Part shown: positions 32,401-42,240 of the stretch, piece after piece
How the letters are laid out: each line of letters opens with the position of its first letter
Position numbering within the stretch: position 1 is the first letter of the stretch
NCBI GenBank assembly: GCA_028753945.1
Contig: JAPNXP010000016.1
Span: forward strand, 2,574,001-2,638,000
From: Hexactinellida sp. DTS-2022
Taxonomy: Eukaryota > Porifera > Hexactinellida
Direction: 5' to 3'
DNA: 64,000 bases
The notes under the pieces: model-generated
The model's database searches: none
The model's input: the letters and a program-made list of their open reading frames with translations, nothing else
Told to the model about the DNA's origin: nothing
Translations under genes and position numbers: made by a program

Positions 32401-34326
32401 GCTTTAATCATTATTGTAGCCTTATGTTTTGAATGGATAATCTCTATAAAGTTCATTATACGTACCCCCCTATATTAAAGTAATTATAGCAGTATTACTT
32501 ATTCATACCAACTGCTTAATATATATATTGTATCAGGTAAAGAACAAACAATATATTTGATTATATGATTAGTTTCTATGAGACAAGCATAAGTCATTAC
32601 TTGTAGAATTATGTTTCCATATTATTATAAACAACAACAACAACAACAACACTTCGTAGTAGATTAGTATAGTACAATTTCCCATATTCATATCTAGTAA
32701 TGTAAAATAGACAAATAAATCACGTAAACAACGTTGAATTCAATTCAATTTATAAAATAACGATTCCTTCGGTCTCGGTCGTTTTGCGACGGATAACTTA
32801 ATTCTCGCATTACTCAATAGTAAATCACAACAATAAATATTCATATTAGAAAATTATACTTGTTTAGTCTCTATCTCCATTATAAACATGGTTTTTATTC
32901 CCCCATCACTTTAATACAATCCGGACAAACAAATAAACAAACAACAATCGAGTTTAATAAATAGATTTTCTCAGTAGTATACTACAATTCGATTACTACT
33001 TTGTATATTAATATTTATTTTAATTATAAAATCACATTACAGTCTTAAATAATATAGTAGTGATGCTCTAAAATACAAAACTTCTTAAAAATTGATTATT
33101 AATAGTCTGTTTGTTAATGACGGTTTACTTACAAATTATTACAAATTTAATTTACCAAACTACTGTCCGTTTAATAATTATCTGTTAATTGACTTATCCG
33201 CTTAATTGAGATAACATAATGTATGGAACAGTTTGGCTTGCAATATTTTCGTTTAAATGTTAAACTAACCTTTAACCAAAGTGACCCGATTAATTGGAGT
33301 CGACTGTATTTGTTCTTATCTATAAGATTAATTAGTAATATGGCTAATTTGAGTTACAATTATGTGATTTAGTAGATCTAATAATCTATGCATTTATGTG
33401 GTTACCGTATAGTTAATCTTATTAGCGAGATTGGCTTAATTTATGATAGGAATTTATCTAAAGAGATAGTAATATATTTGCATTCTTTATTTGTGAATGA
33501 AATGAGTTTAATTTCAGAGATTACCCCTGTTACTATGTAGAAGGAATGTTTGGAATTCTTGAATATCTTTCCTTCCGAATTATCTTGTCGTACTCTCTCT
33601 AGTTAATGCGCCACTAAAATAGTTCCAAATTCCAGGGCTCCGTAACTGGTACCAAAGAAATTATTAGTTCCATATTGGCATATTAACATTAGAGCAAATG
33701 TTTACATTTATTCTATACTTGTACAGTAAACTCTCGTTAATAGGAACACGGATAAGGCGAAATATCGGTTAAGGAGTACAAGGTTTAATTCCCCTAGCCT
33801 ATACAAATGCATGCAAGTGACTCCGGTTAATACGAATTTCCGGATAATACGAACTAGTTTCAATTGTCCATTGGTGTTCCTATTAATGTCAAACTTTGTA
33901 AATATTATGAACAAGCCCTATTGTCCCAATTTAACAACATACATAATGTTTGTATTAACTTGAGTTCGCTTATTATGAAGTCTCTCTATTATGAACAGAG
34001 TCTACTATTTAAATTAATAAATTATTTATTTTGTAGAGGATATGACAGACGGATTTCTTGCTCAGGTAATAATTGCAGCTGAAAACGAATGGCAGAAAAT
34101 AGGAACAATTCTCCTTAACGATTTTCCCAGAATTCTCCAGATTATGGAAGAAAACCAAAGACAGAGTTATACGTCTTCAATGTGTGTTCTGAAAGAATGG
34201 AAAATCCGTTGGCAAACCTCTGGCCCTAGGTCTGGTGCAATGCCCTATACTTATGATTCCCTTATTTTCGCGTTAAATGGCGTTAATAGACAGGATTTAG
34301 TTCATAGATTTTTTCCAAGGAAATAA
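27695..34326 (+). CDS. Triple ubiquitin-like / polyQ / Death-domain protein, six exons
   Basis: Exons 27695-27830, 28477-29040, 29359-29836, 30312-30391, 31736-31840, 34037-34326. All GT-AG borders and codon phases agree, giving about 550 aa. Residues 1-72 are a clear ubiquitin fold (MKLFIRLETKTYEIEVDP; GRLLDESRTFEQEKI matches ubiquitin's GKQLEDGRTL segment). Residues 80-158 and 159-233 read as two more divergent ubiquitin-like domains. None ends in Gly-Gly, so conjugation is unlikely. Residues 245-300 are Gln-rich from CAA repeats, followed by a low-complexity linker. The last about 95 residues look like a Death domain: NEWQKIGTILL, ILQIMEENQ, CVLKEWKIRW, LIFALNGVNRQDLV. A cytoplasmic adaptor linking ubiquitin-type recognition to Death-domain assembly is the natural guess, but it is inferred. 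A TATA-like ATATAAAC lies about 60 nt upstream of the ATG. Transcribed divergently from ZFYVE26. Confidence 0.8.
27968..28215. repeat. Family M repeat in intron 1 of the ubiquitin-like/Death gene
   Basis: GTATAGGAGAGGATTCC and GGAGCGTCTCGCGCTCCTGA; source of two spurious overlapping ORFs. Confidence 0.7.
28318..28435. mobile_element. Family A half element in intron 1 of the ubiquitin-like/Death gene
   Basis: Only the right part is kept (ACCAATATATTTTGTATTG to CGAGGTTCTACTG). It explains the false N-terminal extension of the exon 2 ORF, which starts inside it. Confidence 0.75.
30061..30240. mobile_element. Family F element in the ubiquitin-like/Death gene
   Basis: CAGTCAGGTCTGCTTATTG start, AAAAGAACCTGTCTATA end; ends 70 nt before the acceptor of exon 4. 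Confidence 0.82.
30572..30795. mobile_element. Chimeric element: family A left half joined to family E right half
   Basis: Starts as family A (CAGTAGAACCTCGTTATAC) and switches at about 30,664 to family E (GGATATAACGAAATGG to TAACGAGAGTTGATTG). Confidence 0.75.
31112..31290. mobile_element. Family B element, decayed right end
   Basis: ATTAGACTCTCGTTAATAGG start; contains TGCATGCAAGTGACTCC. Confidence 0.7.
31478..31647. mobile_element. Family A element
   Basis: CAGTATAATCTCGTTAG start, ACGAAGTTCTACTG end, TA flanks; intron of the ubiquitin-like/Death gene. Confidence 0.85.
31990..32284. mobile_element. Chimeric element: family E left, family B right
   Basis: CAGTGAACTCCCGTTATAAC start and full E body to CGAGAGTTAATAGGAACC, then B sequence to GCGAGAGTCTACTG. 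Confidence 0.75.
32764..32812. repeat. GC-rich hairpin fragment 3
   Basis: CCTTCGGTCTCGGTCG then TTTTGCGAC; matches the reverse complement of part of 55,520-55,550. Confidence 0.55.
33160..33306. mobile_element. Family C element, degenerate
   Basis: CCGCTTAATTGAGATAAC inside, CGATTAATTGGAGTCGACTG at the end. Confidence 0.65.
33724..34006. mobile_element. Family B element interrupted by family F sequence
   Basis: Starts CAGTAAACTCTCGTTAATAG; after GGTGTTCCTATTAATG the sequence changes to family F (ATTATGAACAAGCCCTAT) and returns to AGAGTCTACTA at the end. It lies 30 nt before the Death-domain exon. Confidence 0.7.
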
Positions 34327-34634
34327 TTTTGGTTTGTTCCATTGGAATTTGTGTTGAGGACTTTTGTATGAATTTGTAATTTTAAACTTTTATTTTAATA
34401 ATTTAGATTATAAAGTAATGTGATATTTTAACTGTGATGATATAATAATTAATAATTCATATTTTAGATTGTGGTTATATTGGGAGGTCTAATCTTTTAT
34501 TCATACTTGAGCAAATATTTGTATTATGAATAATGCTACATAAAATTTAGTTATATTTTGTAAGAATATTTATATTCGTCTTATATATATTCTTACAAGA
34601 GATTTGTATTAGTCCACTTTTTGCCGATTAAATA

Positions 34635-34859
34635 CACTAAAACTCGGTTATAACGTACCCCCTCGGGAATGGAAAATAAGTACAGTAGAACCTCGTTAAT
34701 ACGAACACCAACGGACGGTAAAAAAATTGTATGTCGCGTACTAACTAAGTTTACCCTACATAGAAATACATACTGCTTTATAAACTTTGTTAACAAATAG
34801 TAGTACGTACTAAGCCGAAGTACGTAATTAACCCAGGTAATTATAACCGAGTTCTACTG
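34635..34859. mobile_element. Family K element interrupted by a family A fragment
   Basis: ACTAAAACTCGGTTATAACG start, TATAACCGAGTTCTACTG end; TACAGTAGAACCTCGTTAAT of family A is inserted at about 34,681. Related copies: 35,736-35,930 and 955-1,100. Confidence 0.7.
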
Positions 34860-35252
34860 TAATTGTTTACAAAAATATGTCTCAATAAGTAGTCCAGATT
34901 ACACAAACAATTAAAAATAGATCAAAGGATTCGTTACCTCAATTCTAATGATATTTTCGTGAAATGTTTTTTTGGATCAATTTAAGTGCCTTTACAGACG
35001 ATGTTAAACCAACTTTTTATTTATTTTTAATTATTTCCATTAGTAAATACCTGTTATTATTATGTATTCGCTATCTTTTGATGTAAAATTATTATCAAAT
35101 GAATATTTAAACTTACTTGTGGTCTTTTAATGGTATTTTAGATGTATTTATTTATAAATAATTGTTCCCTTATCATTACAATTCGTATCTAATGTTTTCT
35201 AACATTAAATACGAATGCCACAAATTAAGAACACGATAACATTCTTAATTTT

Positions 35253-35580
35253 AGGGCTGAAACGAATATTTGAAATGTAACGAACGAATATTCGAATATT
35301 CGTTCGTTTGGATGACTAAGCATTAAATCAATTTCTAGAGTCAAAATACATTGGAAAATAGGTTTTTGTTAATGTTACAATGGTATAATAATAGTTACAA
35401 AGTGTATTATACACAAGTTAACTAATAATCAGCTAGTTTAAGTGGGAATTTATATTTACGATATCTCTAAGCTATACAAAAGTCATGCTGTCCAAAAGTA
35501 GTCAACGAATATCCGTTTCAATCTAATATTCGTTAACTAGATTGAAACGGATATTCGTTGACTACTTTTGGTTTCAGCCA
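35253..35580. repeat. Family O repeat with ATTCGTT palindromes and a perfect hairpin
   Basis: Starts AGGGCTGAAACGAATAT and ends TTTTGGTTTCAGCC, a terminal inverted repeat. Contains a 34-bp perfect hairpin at 35,492-35,571. Fragments at 54,090-54,215 and 56,950-57,002. Confidence 0.7.
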
Positions 35581-35735
35581 TACTTAATTTATCTCCCAAG
35601 GCTTGGACTACATTTGTTCAAAAAAGGTTGATTTGGAATAAGCAAACTGTGAAATTATCATCTGTGAAATATTCATATTTTATAACTTCAAAGTGATTTT
35701 CTAAATTTTTAAATATTCAATTTTGACATTAAATA

Positions 35736-35930
35736 CAGTAGAATTCGGTTATAACTTACCCCCTCGGGAAAGGAATTAAGTACGTACTAACCGAGTTTAC
35801 CCTAAATAGAAATACATACTGCTTTATAAACTATTAAAAATATAAAAGATTAAAGGCATAAATTTCAATAATTACGTAGTAAAAATTACTACTTACTAAT
35901 TAGCCCAGTTACGTTTATAACGGAGTTATA
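35736..35930. mobile_element. Family K element
   Basis: CAGTAGAATTCGGTTATAAC start; GAAATACATACTGCTTTATA in the middle; right end decayed. Confidence 0.7.
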
Positions 35931-36697
35931 CGATACATTACAAACTAAAGTATCTATACGTATTTATTAATACAATCACATGGTGAAATAAACGTCATTT
36001 ATAATAGTTATTTATAGAATATTGAAACGATCACTAAGTTAAATCGTGATCTTGTAACGAAAGTATTACAATTAAAAATGTTTGTTTTTTTGCAAACTAT
36101 TTTACAGCTTAAATTTTAAAGTAATGCTATTTAGTCGATTATACTTTTATGTCCATAATATATTGACAGTCAGCAAACTCTTACAAATGTTGCATAATTA
36201 TGAAATTAGAACTTAATTATACATAATTTTTGGTTTCATATATTTTCTAGAGTTGTCAATTTGTGACACAATCACGGTTATTTTTAGGAAATTACAGATA
36301 ATCTTTTATGCTTGTATTTCGGCCACACCTTTCAGTATAAAGCGTGAAGGTTAATTTTTGATAAAAATACCTTGCCAGTGTCTAAAATTATATTAGAAAA
36401 TCGCCCAATTTATACATACGTAATTCCTATCGTATAAGGAACATATTCACTATTATTCAGGGCTATATTTAGATTTCTTAATTATTGTTCCAAAAGAGAG
36501 GAAATTGTTCAATGAAAACTGAATCTTAGCTAAGAACAAAGGAATTTATTAAATTAAGAGTCCAAATAATACTACTTTACTTAGCTTTTATGAAATCGCC
36601 TTTCTTATGATTATTATTACCTCCAAATATAAATACTGAACTCTACTAGAGCTGAGCTCTATATAAGTAATTTCTATAATTAATATAATTATTAATA

Positions 36698-36900
36698 CAG
36701 TCGATTCCGCTTAATAGAGCCACCGCTTAATAGAGCCACCGGTTAATAGATTTCTCCGCTTAATGGGGTCAAAATTTCACAGGATTTATAGGACGTAATT
36801 ACATTTTGGCTTAAAATATTTTCGGTTAATAGATTTCTCCGCTTAATCGGGTCAAAGCAACCTGGTCCCGAGGTGACTCCATATTAAGCGGAGTCGACTG
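36698..36900. mobile_element. Family C element, long form
   Basis: CAGTCGATTCCGCTTAATAG start with the first AATAGAGCCACCG block duplicated; GCGGAGTCGACTG end. Confidence 0.87.
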
Positions 36901-37301
36901 TAATTATAAAGTATTTCCTAGGAAATTCACATTTGGCAGTCAGCTGTATTAATATTCAAAGAAACTTGCATTTTTCTTGCGTAAAATAGATTATTTAAAT
37001 ATTCTACACAAATTGAATTTATATATTAGCTCTTATGCAAAAAATCTAGCCTTCATTCATTGCTAAGTAATTAATGAATTAATTAATTAATTAATGGTAT
37101 TTACGCTCTATTATTTCTATATTGTATTAGGTTACATTATGCATTAGTAATTTTATAATTAAAAAGGGCGACAAATTCTATTAAATTCAAAACACAGTAG
37201 ACTTGTTAATAATACGAATTCGGACATTGCGAAATATCCGGTATTAATTAGCATTTGAGTGTCAGACTTTTCGCACAAAAGAGAATATTTAAATTCAATT
37301 A

Positions 37302-37474
37302 CAGTAGAATTTCGTTAGTACGAACACGATTAATACGAAATTCCGGTTAATACGAACACTATTTCAGTCCATTCAAAGCCTTTTCAATACAAATGATATT
37401 GGTTAATACGAATTCCGGATAATACGAACACATTTTGACGGTCCCCTGGTGTTCGTACTAACGAAGTTATACTG
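37302..37474. mobile_element. Family A element
   Basis: CAGTAGAATTTCGTTAGTAC start and ACGAAGTTATACTG end; internally carries the extra GGTTAATACGAACAC block seen in longer copies. Confidence 0.85.
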
Positions 37475-37509
37475 TAGTTAGTATACAATAATTTATATCC
37501 TTTTACGCA

Positions 37510-37690
37510 GTGTATTATACAGCCATTTGTAAATACGCTCCTAATCCTGGTCTGATCCAATTTTCATGCGCCTAAATCACAAATTAATGTTACGGTATAG
37601 GAGAGGATTCCAAATTTTCGCGGTCCTAAATAAATTTTTTCAAAATAATGCTCCAAAAGGAGCGTCTCGCGCTCCTGGATAATTCCTTAC
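37510..37690. repeat. Family M interspersed repeat (GCGCTCCT ends)
   Basis: GTATAGGAGAGGATTCC, TTCGCGGTCCTAAATAAA and GGAGCGTCTCGCGCTCCTGG; the GGAGCG / CGCTCC motifs form inverted repeats. Copies: 1,977-2,076; 27,968-28,215; 49,490-49,672; 51,375-51,475 (reverse). Class unknown. Confidence 0.7.
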
Positions 37691-37918
37691 AGTCTTTTAC
37701 GTAAGAAAAGAAGTTTACGAAAGTCTCTATTTTTTCTGAATAATAATCATGACAGACAGACATGTGTTAATTTGCTAACAATGCTTAATATATTTCCGAG
37801 ATTCAGCTAATAATTTCATAATGTATCCGCTGAATAGCATTATTCTTAAAATTTAGAAAGTATTTCATAATTGCACTAATATACTTCTATTGCATCATAC
37901 AATGTATAATTGCAAACC

Positions 37919-37926
37919 TATAAATA
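37919..37926 (+). promoter_or_regulatory. TATA box of Ser-rich gene
   Basis: TATAAATA followed by AG, 68 nt between its end and the ATG at 37,995. Confidence 0.5.
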
Positions 37927-37994
37927 AGATAGATTCAAAGTTAAATTATACTCAAATATTAGATTTTATAAATAGTTCTCACAAATAAACTGAA

Positions 37995-38708
37995 ATGTCC
38001 ACAGAAGTTTCACCCAGGAATTTTCAACGCTCACAAGCGAATATTTCTCCTAACCATCCCTATTATAAGGGCATTGTGAACAAACAACAACAACATAGGC
38101 CTCGTACTATAAGCCTACGTACAATGCAAAGAGATTTATCACAAACACAAATAGAAAATAAAAGTCCTCAAATTGAGAGCGACGATAAATTAACAGTTGA
38201 ATCTATGGATTCAGAAGACAGCACAGATTCAATTCTTCACCAAGAACAAACATTTTCACTCACGCAACATCCCAAAATGCGTCCGAATCGTTTATTAAGA
38301 CTCGATTCAAACTATTCCATTGAATCGGAAAAATTTCACGAAGTGTCACAATTCGCTAGTACACCCCTAGGCTATCCCGAGAGTGCCGTGACACCTGATT
38401 GGTCTATTGACTCCTCTGGTTATGCGATGGGATCGCCATCCCTTCGTGGCTCTATTTCTAGCTCGCTGCCCCCGAGCCCTCTTTCTATCCTGAAAAGCAC
38501 TTTCTTTGAGATGGCGGCGTTGCCAAGACGGTCTTCTCTCTCGCGACTTTCAAACCGGTCGGATATTTTGCCGCGGCCCCAGTTTAAGAACGAACAGGAC
38601 TTCAGAATAGCTGGGTACCAACTCAAGGAGTCCCCTATAATAGAGGAGAAATGTGTAAAGTCTCATTTCAGGTTCTCACTCTCTTCTTGTTCCAATTCGA
38701 ATAAATAA
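37995..38708 (+). CDS. Intronless Ser-rich disordered protein, unknown function
   Basis: Intact 237-aa ORF. TATAAATA lies at 37,919 and AATAAA overlaps the stop. The sequence is rich in Ser, Pro, Gln and Arg with no recognised fold. Several Arg-directed phosphorylation-like sites are visible (PRTISLRT, LPRRSSLSRLSNRS), plus a proline patch SSLPPSPLSIL near residue 155. An acidic Ser stretch (ESMDSEDSTDS) lies near residues 69-79. This is typical of a phosphoregulated scaffold or signalling tail, but I recognise no family. GC content rises in the second half (38,430-38,590) relative to the flanks, consistent with real coding selection. Confidence 0.6.
   Translation: MSTEVSPRNFQRSQANISPNHPYYKGIVNKQQQHRPRTISLRTMQRDLSQTQIENKSPQIESDDKLTVESMDSEDSTDSILHQEQTFSLTQHPKMRPNRLLRLDSNYSIESEKFHEVSQFASTPLGYPESAVTPDWSIDSSGYAMGSPSLRGSISSSLPPSPLSILKSTFFEMAALPRRSSLSRLSNRSDILPRPQFKNEQDFRIAGYQLKESPIIEEKCVKSHFRFSLSSCSNSNK
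38700..38705 (+). terminator. Polyadenylation signal overlapping stop region of Ser-rich gene
   Basis: AATAAA immediately before the TAA stop at 38,706, resembling the layout at the bZIP gene. Confidence 0.35.
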
Positions 38709-38877
38709 GCTTTGAATTAAAGATTATAATATTTATTGTGTAATTTAACTTTTTTAGTTATTTTGTATTTTTAACATACATTTGAATTGAATCCCTTATA
38801 ATATGTTTTTATTTTTTTATAGCTACACTATTATAACAGTTCCTATTTGAAAAGCCATTCGAATAGGAATTATAAAG

Positions 38878-38980
38878 GGCTTATTTATTCGGCCAACACC
38901 TCAATATAAAAACCCGAAAAATGAGTTTGTCAGTGCCTGAAAATTATATTGAAAAGGTGTTGGTCGATATATAAGTAATG
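38878..38980. mobile_element. Family L element, internally deleted
   Basis: TTATTCGGCCAACACCTCAA and AAAGGTGTTGGTCGATATAT ends; 170 nt downstream of the Ser-rich gene. Confidence 0.75.
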
Positions 38981-39053
38981 CCAACTATAAATAGGATTTT
39001 TAAAAAAATCAAAAACTAATAATTATATTTATTTTTCATTATATAATTAACTA

Positions 39054-39227
39054 CAGTAGACTCTCGTTAATAGGAACACCAAGGGACCGTCTTAATATGT
39101 TCGTATTATTCGAAATTCGTATTAACCGGAGTCACTTGCATGCATTTGTATAGGCTAGGGGAATTAAACCTTGTACTCCTTAACAGATATTTCCCTTATC
39201 CGTGTTCCTATTAACGAGAGTCTACTG
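39054..39227. mobile_element. Family B element
   Basis: Complete ends (CAGTAGACTCTCGTTAATAG; ACGAGAGTCTACTG), TA flanks. Confidence 0.85.
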
Positions 39228-39789
39228 TATTACAATATATTATAACAACTGTATTAATTACTATAATAATCTATTTAGCCAAAGTGTAGATTAAATCTTT
39301 CTGATTTAATGAATGGAATTAATTCCTAATTCTAATGTCAGACTTAATGTCTTTAATTAATCAGCTGTAAACTAACTACGTATTATAGATTCTAATTATC
39401 CTTTTTGAGATATTTGTCATTTAATTGCACTTAATATTTATAATACTTTTGAGTTGTATAAAGTTTATTTAGTTGAATTAAAATTCTTCTAATTGTTATC
39501 CAATTTCTCATTCAATTGTTAATTTCTTAGATTTAATTTAAAATTCATTTTATTTCTTTTAAGAAAGACATCTGTGAATTGAATAATATTTATCAAATGT
39601 GTAGGTTTGTTATAAAGTATTGTCACTGTTTTAGCAATTAGAAATATGGTACAATGAAAGTGATATCTTATTAATGTGTGAAAGTTTTATAAATTAATGG
39701 GCTGTCATTAAATTCGCTTATTGGGAAATATATTATTATTGTAAATAGTACATCCTTGGTCTTAATTTAGATTTTCACCAAAATTTAGG

Positions 39790-39942
39790 GTTTTCATAAA
39801 TCCAAACGCTACAAACATTACGTGACGTTTCCAAGGGGGTTACCAATGTGTGACTGACCATCCTTTTGCTTAAAAAGCCATTGGAAGGGAAGGGGGGGGG
39901 TGCCTAATTTTCAGGTTTACGTAGCGTAACGTTTGACCCAAA
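39790..39942. repeat. Family P repeat (CCAAGGGGG, TTACGTA ends)
   Basis: Ends TTTGTAGCG-type left and ACGTAGCGTAACGTTTGACC right with CAATGTGTGAC inside. Fragments at 27,863-27,935 and 48,838-48,905. Could be hAT- or PIF-like; not decided. Confidence 0.55.
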
Positions 39943-39944
39943 TA

Positions 39945-40071
39945 CAGTAGAACCTGTTAATAATTGTCACCAAAGGGGCTTGTCTAATATAACCGTTATA
40001 CACAGGTTGATTATAATATGGGAAGTCATGTTGGGACCTATTATAAGTGAGTGTATAGACAGGTTCTACTG
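39945..40071. mobile_element. Family H inverted-repeat element
   Basis: CAGTAGAACCTGTTAATAAT start, TAGACAGGTTCTACTG end, TA flanks; a relative is at 19,145-19,282. Confidence 0.8.
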
Positions 40072-40332
40072 TAATTCGATTTTAGATTTTATTCTCAAAC
40101 AAGTCAAGATTCGCCCAGATTAACCATGGATTTGAAGTATAAATATTTACTTTGAAACACTATATATATCGAAATACGTTAGTATTTGTTATACAGAGTG
40201 TTTGAGATAATATATCAGACTATACAAGTTATCTGAAAATCTTGTTTTTGGTGGGAAATGTTGGCATTTTATACAATTTTAACTTTAAACTCTTACAAAT
40301 TATTATACATGACACATCAACATTTGAGTATA

Positions 40333-40473
40333 CAGTAGAACCTCGTTAGTAAGAACACTATTTCAGTCCCCTTCAAAGCCTTTTCAATACAAATGATATT
40401 GGTTATTACGAATTCCGGAAAAGCGAACACATTTTGACGGTCCCCTGGTGTTCCTACTAACGAGGTTCTACTG
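40333..40473. mobile_element. Family A element just upstream of GK5
   Basis: Complete ends and TA flanks; its right end is 56 nt before the GK5 ATG, so it lies in the promoter or 5' UTR. Confidence 0.85.
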
Positions 40474-40529
40474 TACAATATACTAATTATATCACTATAT
40501 AGCCCTATAACTAACTATATTTACATAGA

Positions 40530-42080
40530 ATGTCATTCATACTAGCCATTGACGTCGGCTCCACTTTTATAAAATGCGTTGCGATTAACCAACAAGGCCA
40601 GGAAATATCCTATCACCAAATCCCGATACAAACGTTACGGCCCGAGCCAGGGTGGGTTGAAATAGATCCGCACCATATATGGGATGTTTGTAAAGCGGTT
40701 ATAAACGAGAATATAAGGAAAGGGGGTCTGAAATACGAAAGCATAGCTGGACTAGGGATTACTTGTCAGAGAAATACGTTTACTTTATGGAGAAGGTCAA
40801 CAGGGGAACCTGTAATTAACTTCTTGTCCTGGCAAGATCTGCGGTCGCTCGAATTATGTAAAATGTGGAACGATTCTGCTACTTTTAAAGCTATTCGTTT
40901 TGGCTCTAAGATAATGAGTGGATTAACGCATGCGCAGAAATACACAGCAAGTAGCATACTAACTTTTACACCGCAACACGCCGTTATACGATTGCATTGG
41001 GTTTTTAAAAATATGCCAAACGTACTTAAAATCGGTCTCGAAAACGATTTATGTTTCGGAACAATCGATACATGGCTTGTCTGGAAATTCACGAATCACA
41101 CAATTCATATTACAGATTTCTCAAATGCGAGCGCAACTGTTATTTTCGATCCTTTCACCATGGATTGGTCGAGCATACTTTGTAGCGTGTTCGGAATCCC
41201 GGTTAGTATTCTCCCGAAACTGAAACTAACTTCCGAAGAATATTGCAGAATCGACGCTAGTATTTTCGGTGTATCTTTCCCAATAGGCGCATTGGTAGCC
41301 GACCAATCAGCGTCCGCGTTTGCGAACACCTGTTGGAAACGCGGCGAAATGAAAATAACTCTTGGGACCGGCGGTTTTATAGATATCTGCCAGGGGGACA
41401 TTTGTCGGGCCTCTCTCAAGGGTTACTACCCCTTAGTAGGCTGGGTGGATAGAGAGGGACCTAGCTTTATAACTGAGAGCAATATAGCGTCTATGGGCAC
41501 TACAATAGAATGGGCAAGGAGTATAGGCCTATGTACAGTAGTGGATGAACTGAGTGATATCGCGAATAGTGTAACTGATTCCTGCGGAGTTGTGTTCGTA
41601 CCCAGTCTATGCGGATTGCCGGCCCCGTTTGAAGAATATAATACTGACTCCGCTTTCATGGGACTAACCCTTAGAATGAATAAGGCACACATGGTGAGGG
41701 CTGTGTTAGAGGGCCTGGCTTTCCAAATCCGGGACCAGTACGAGATAGCTCACGAGGAGGGATTAATCGTGTCGGAAACTGCGCCAATAATAGCAGACGG
41801 AGGTGTTACAAATTGCGGTTTTCTAATGCAACTTGTGGCTAACTTAATCGGTAGGAAAATAGTTTGTCCGACTAATGTGGATACCACCGCGAGGGGGGCG
41901 GCGTATCTGGCTGGATTAGCTCTCGGGTTTTGGAAAGAAATGAGGGAAATAAAGGAATTTTGGGAAATCGGGAAAAGTTTCGAACCTAAGCCGTTCTCTG
42001 AAAATGTAAAGAAATCTTACGCGAAATGGAGACACGCTATTATAGCCACTGTGCAGTACTCTGCTAAGAGTAGTCTGTAG
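40530..42080 (+). CDS. GK5: Glycerol kinase 5-like FGGY kinase, intronless
   Basis: Intact 516-aa single-exon ORF of FGGY kinase length, closest to animal GK5 rather than canonical GK. Visible blocks: DVGSTFIKC (residues 8-16, phosphate-1 loop), GWVEIDPHHIW, CQRNTFTLWRRSTGEP followed by SWQDLRSLELCK, FGTIDTWLVWKFT, TDFSNASATVIFDP, LVADQSASAF, the phosphate-2 loop TLGTGGFIDI, and near the C-terminus ADGGVTNCGFLMQLVANLI with TARGAAYLAGLALGFW (adenosine-binding and FGGY signature region). GK5 is a putative ATP-dependent glycerol kinase; vertebrate work links it to lipid metabolism in skin. No targeting peptide. The vertebrate gene is multi-exonic, so an intronless copy suggests intron loss or retroposition. 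An inverted-repeat element ends 56 nt before the ATG, and a TTG-repeat tract begins just after the stop. Confidence 0.92.
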   Translation: MSFILAIDVGSTFIKCVAINQQGQEISYHQIPIQTLRPEPGWVEIDPHHIWDVCKAVINENIRKGGLKYESIAGLGITCQRNTFTLWRRSTGEPVINFLSWQDLRSLELCKMWNDSATFKAIRFGSKIMSGLTHAQKYTASSILTFTPQHAVIRLHWVFKNMPNVLKIGLENDLCFGTIDTWLVWKFTNHTIHITDFSNASATVIFDPFTMDWSSILCSVFGIPVSILPKLKLTSEEYCRIDASIFGVSFPIGALVADQSASAFANTCWKRGEMKITLGTGGFIDICQGDICRASLKGYYPLVGWVDREGPSFITESNIASMGTTIEWARSIGLCTVVDELSDIANSVTDSCGVVFVPSLCGLPAPFEEYNTDSAFMGLTLRMNKAHMVRAVLEGLAFQIRDQYEIAHEEGLIVSETAPIIADGGVTNCGFLMQLVANLIGRKIVCPTNVDTTARGAAYLAGLALGFWKEMREIKEFWEIGKSFEPKPFSENVKKSYAKWRHAIIATVQYSAKSSL

Positions 42081-42084
42081 TTAG

Positions 42085-42133
<49 letters not shown>

Positions 42134-42240
42134 GGTATTATTGGTAATTTTACTGTTGTTGTTGTTGTTGGTATTGTTGTTGTTGTTGGTATTGTTGTTG
42201 TTGGTATTATTGGTACTTTTACTGTTGTTGTTGTTGTTAT
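42085..42240. repeat. TTG trinucleotide tract after GK5
   Basis: TTG repeats with TTGGTATTG interruptions start about 5 nt after the GK5 stop codon and would form most of its 3' UTR. Confidence 0.9.

Larger units (their letters stand above)
34327..37918. other. Intergenic region rich in inverted-repeat elements
   Basis: K, O, L, C, A and M elements are listed individually; the remainder is AT-rich with no coding signal. Confidence 0.6.

Noticed and set aside
41105..41692. Minus-strand ORFs inside GK5
   Set aside because: Antisense shadows of a well-supported coding exon.
40530..42080. Bacterial contamination or horizontal transfer explanation for the intronless glycerol kinase
   Set aside because: Sequence blocks match animal GK5 better than bacterial GlpK, and the gene is flanked by the same MITE family as the rest of the window.
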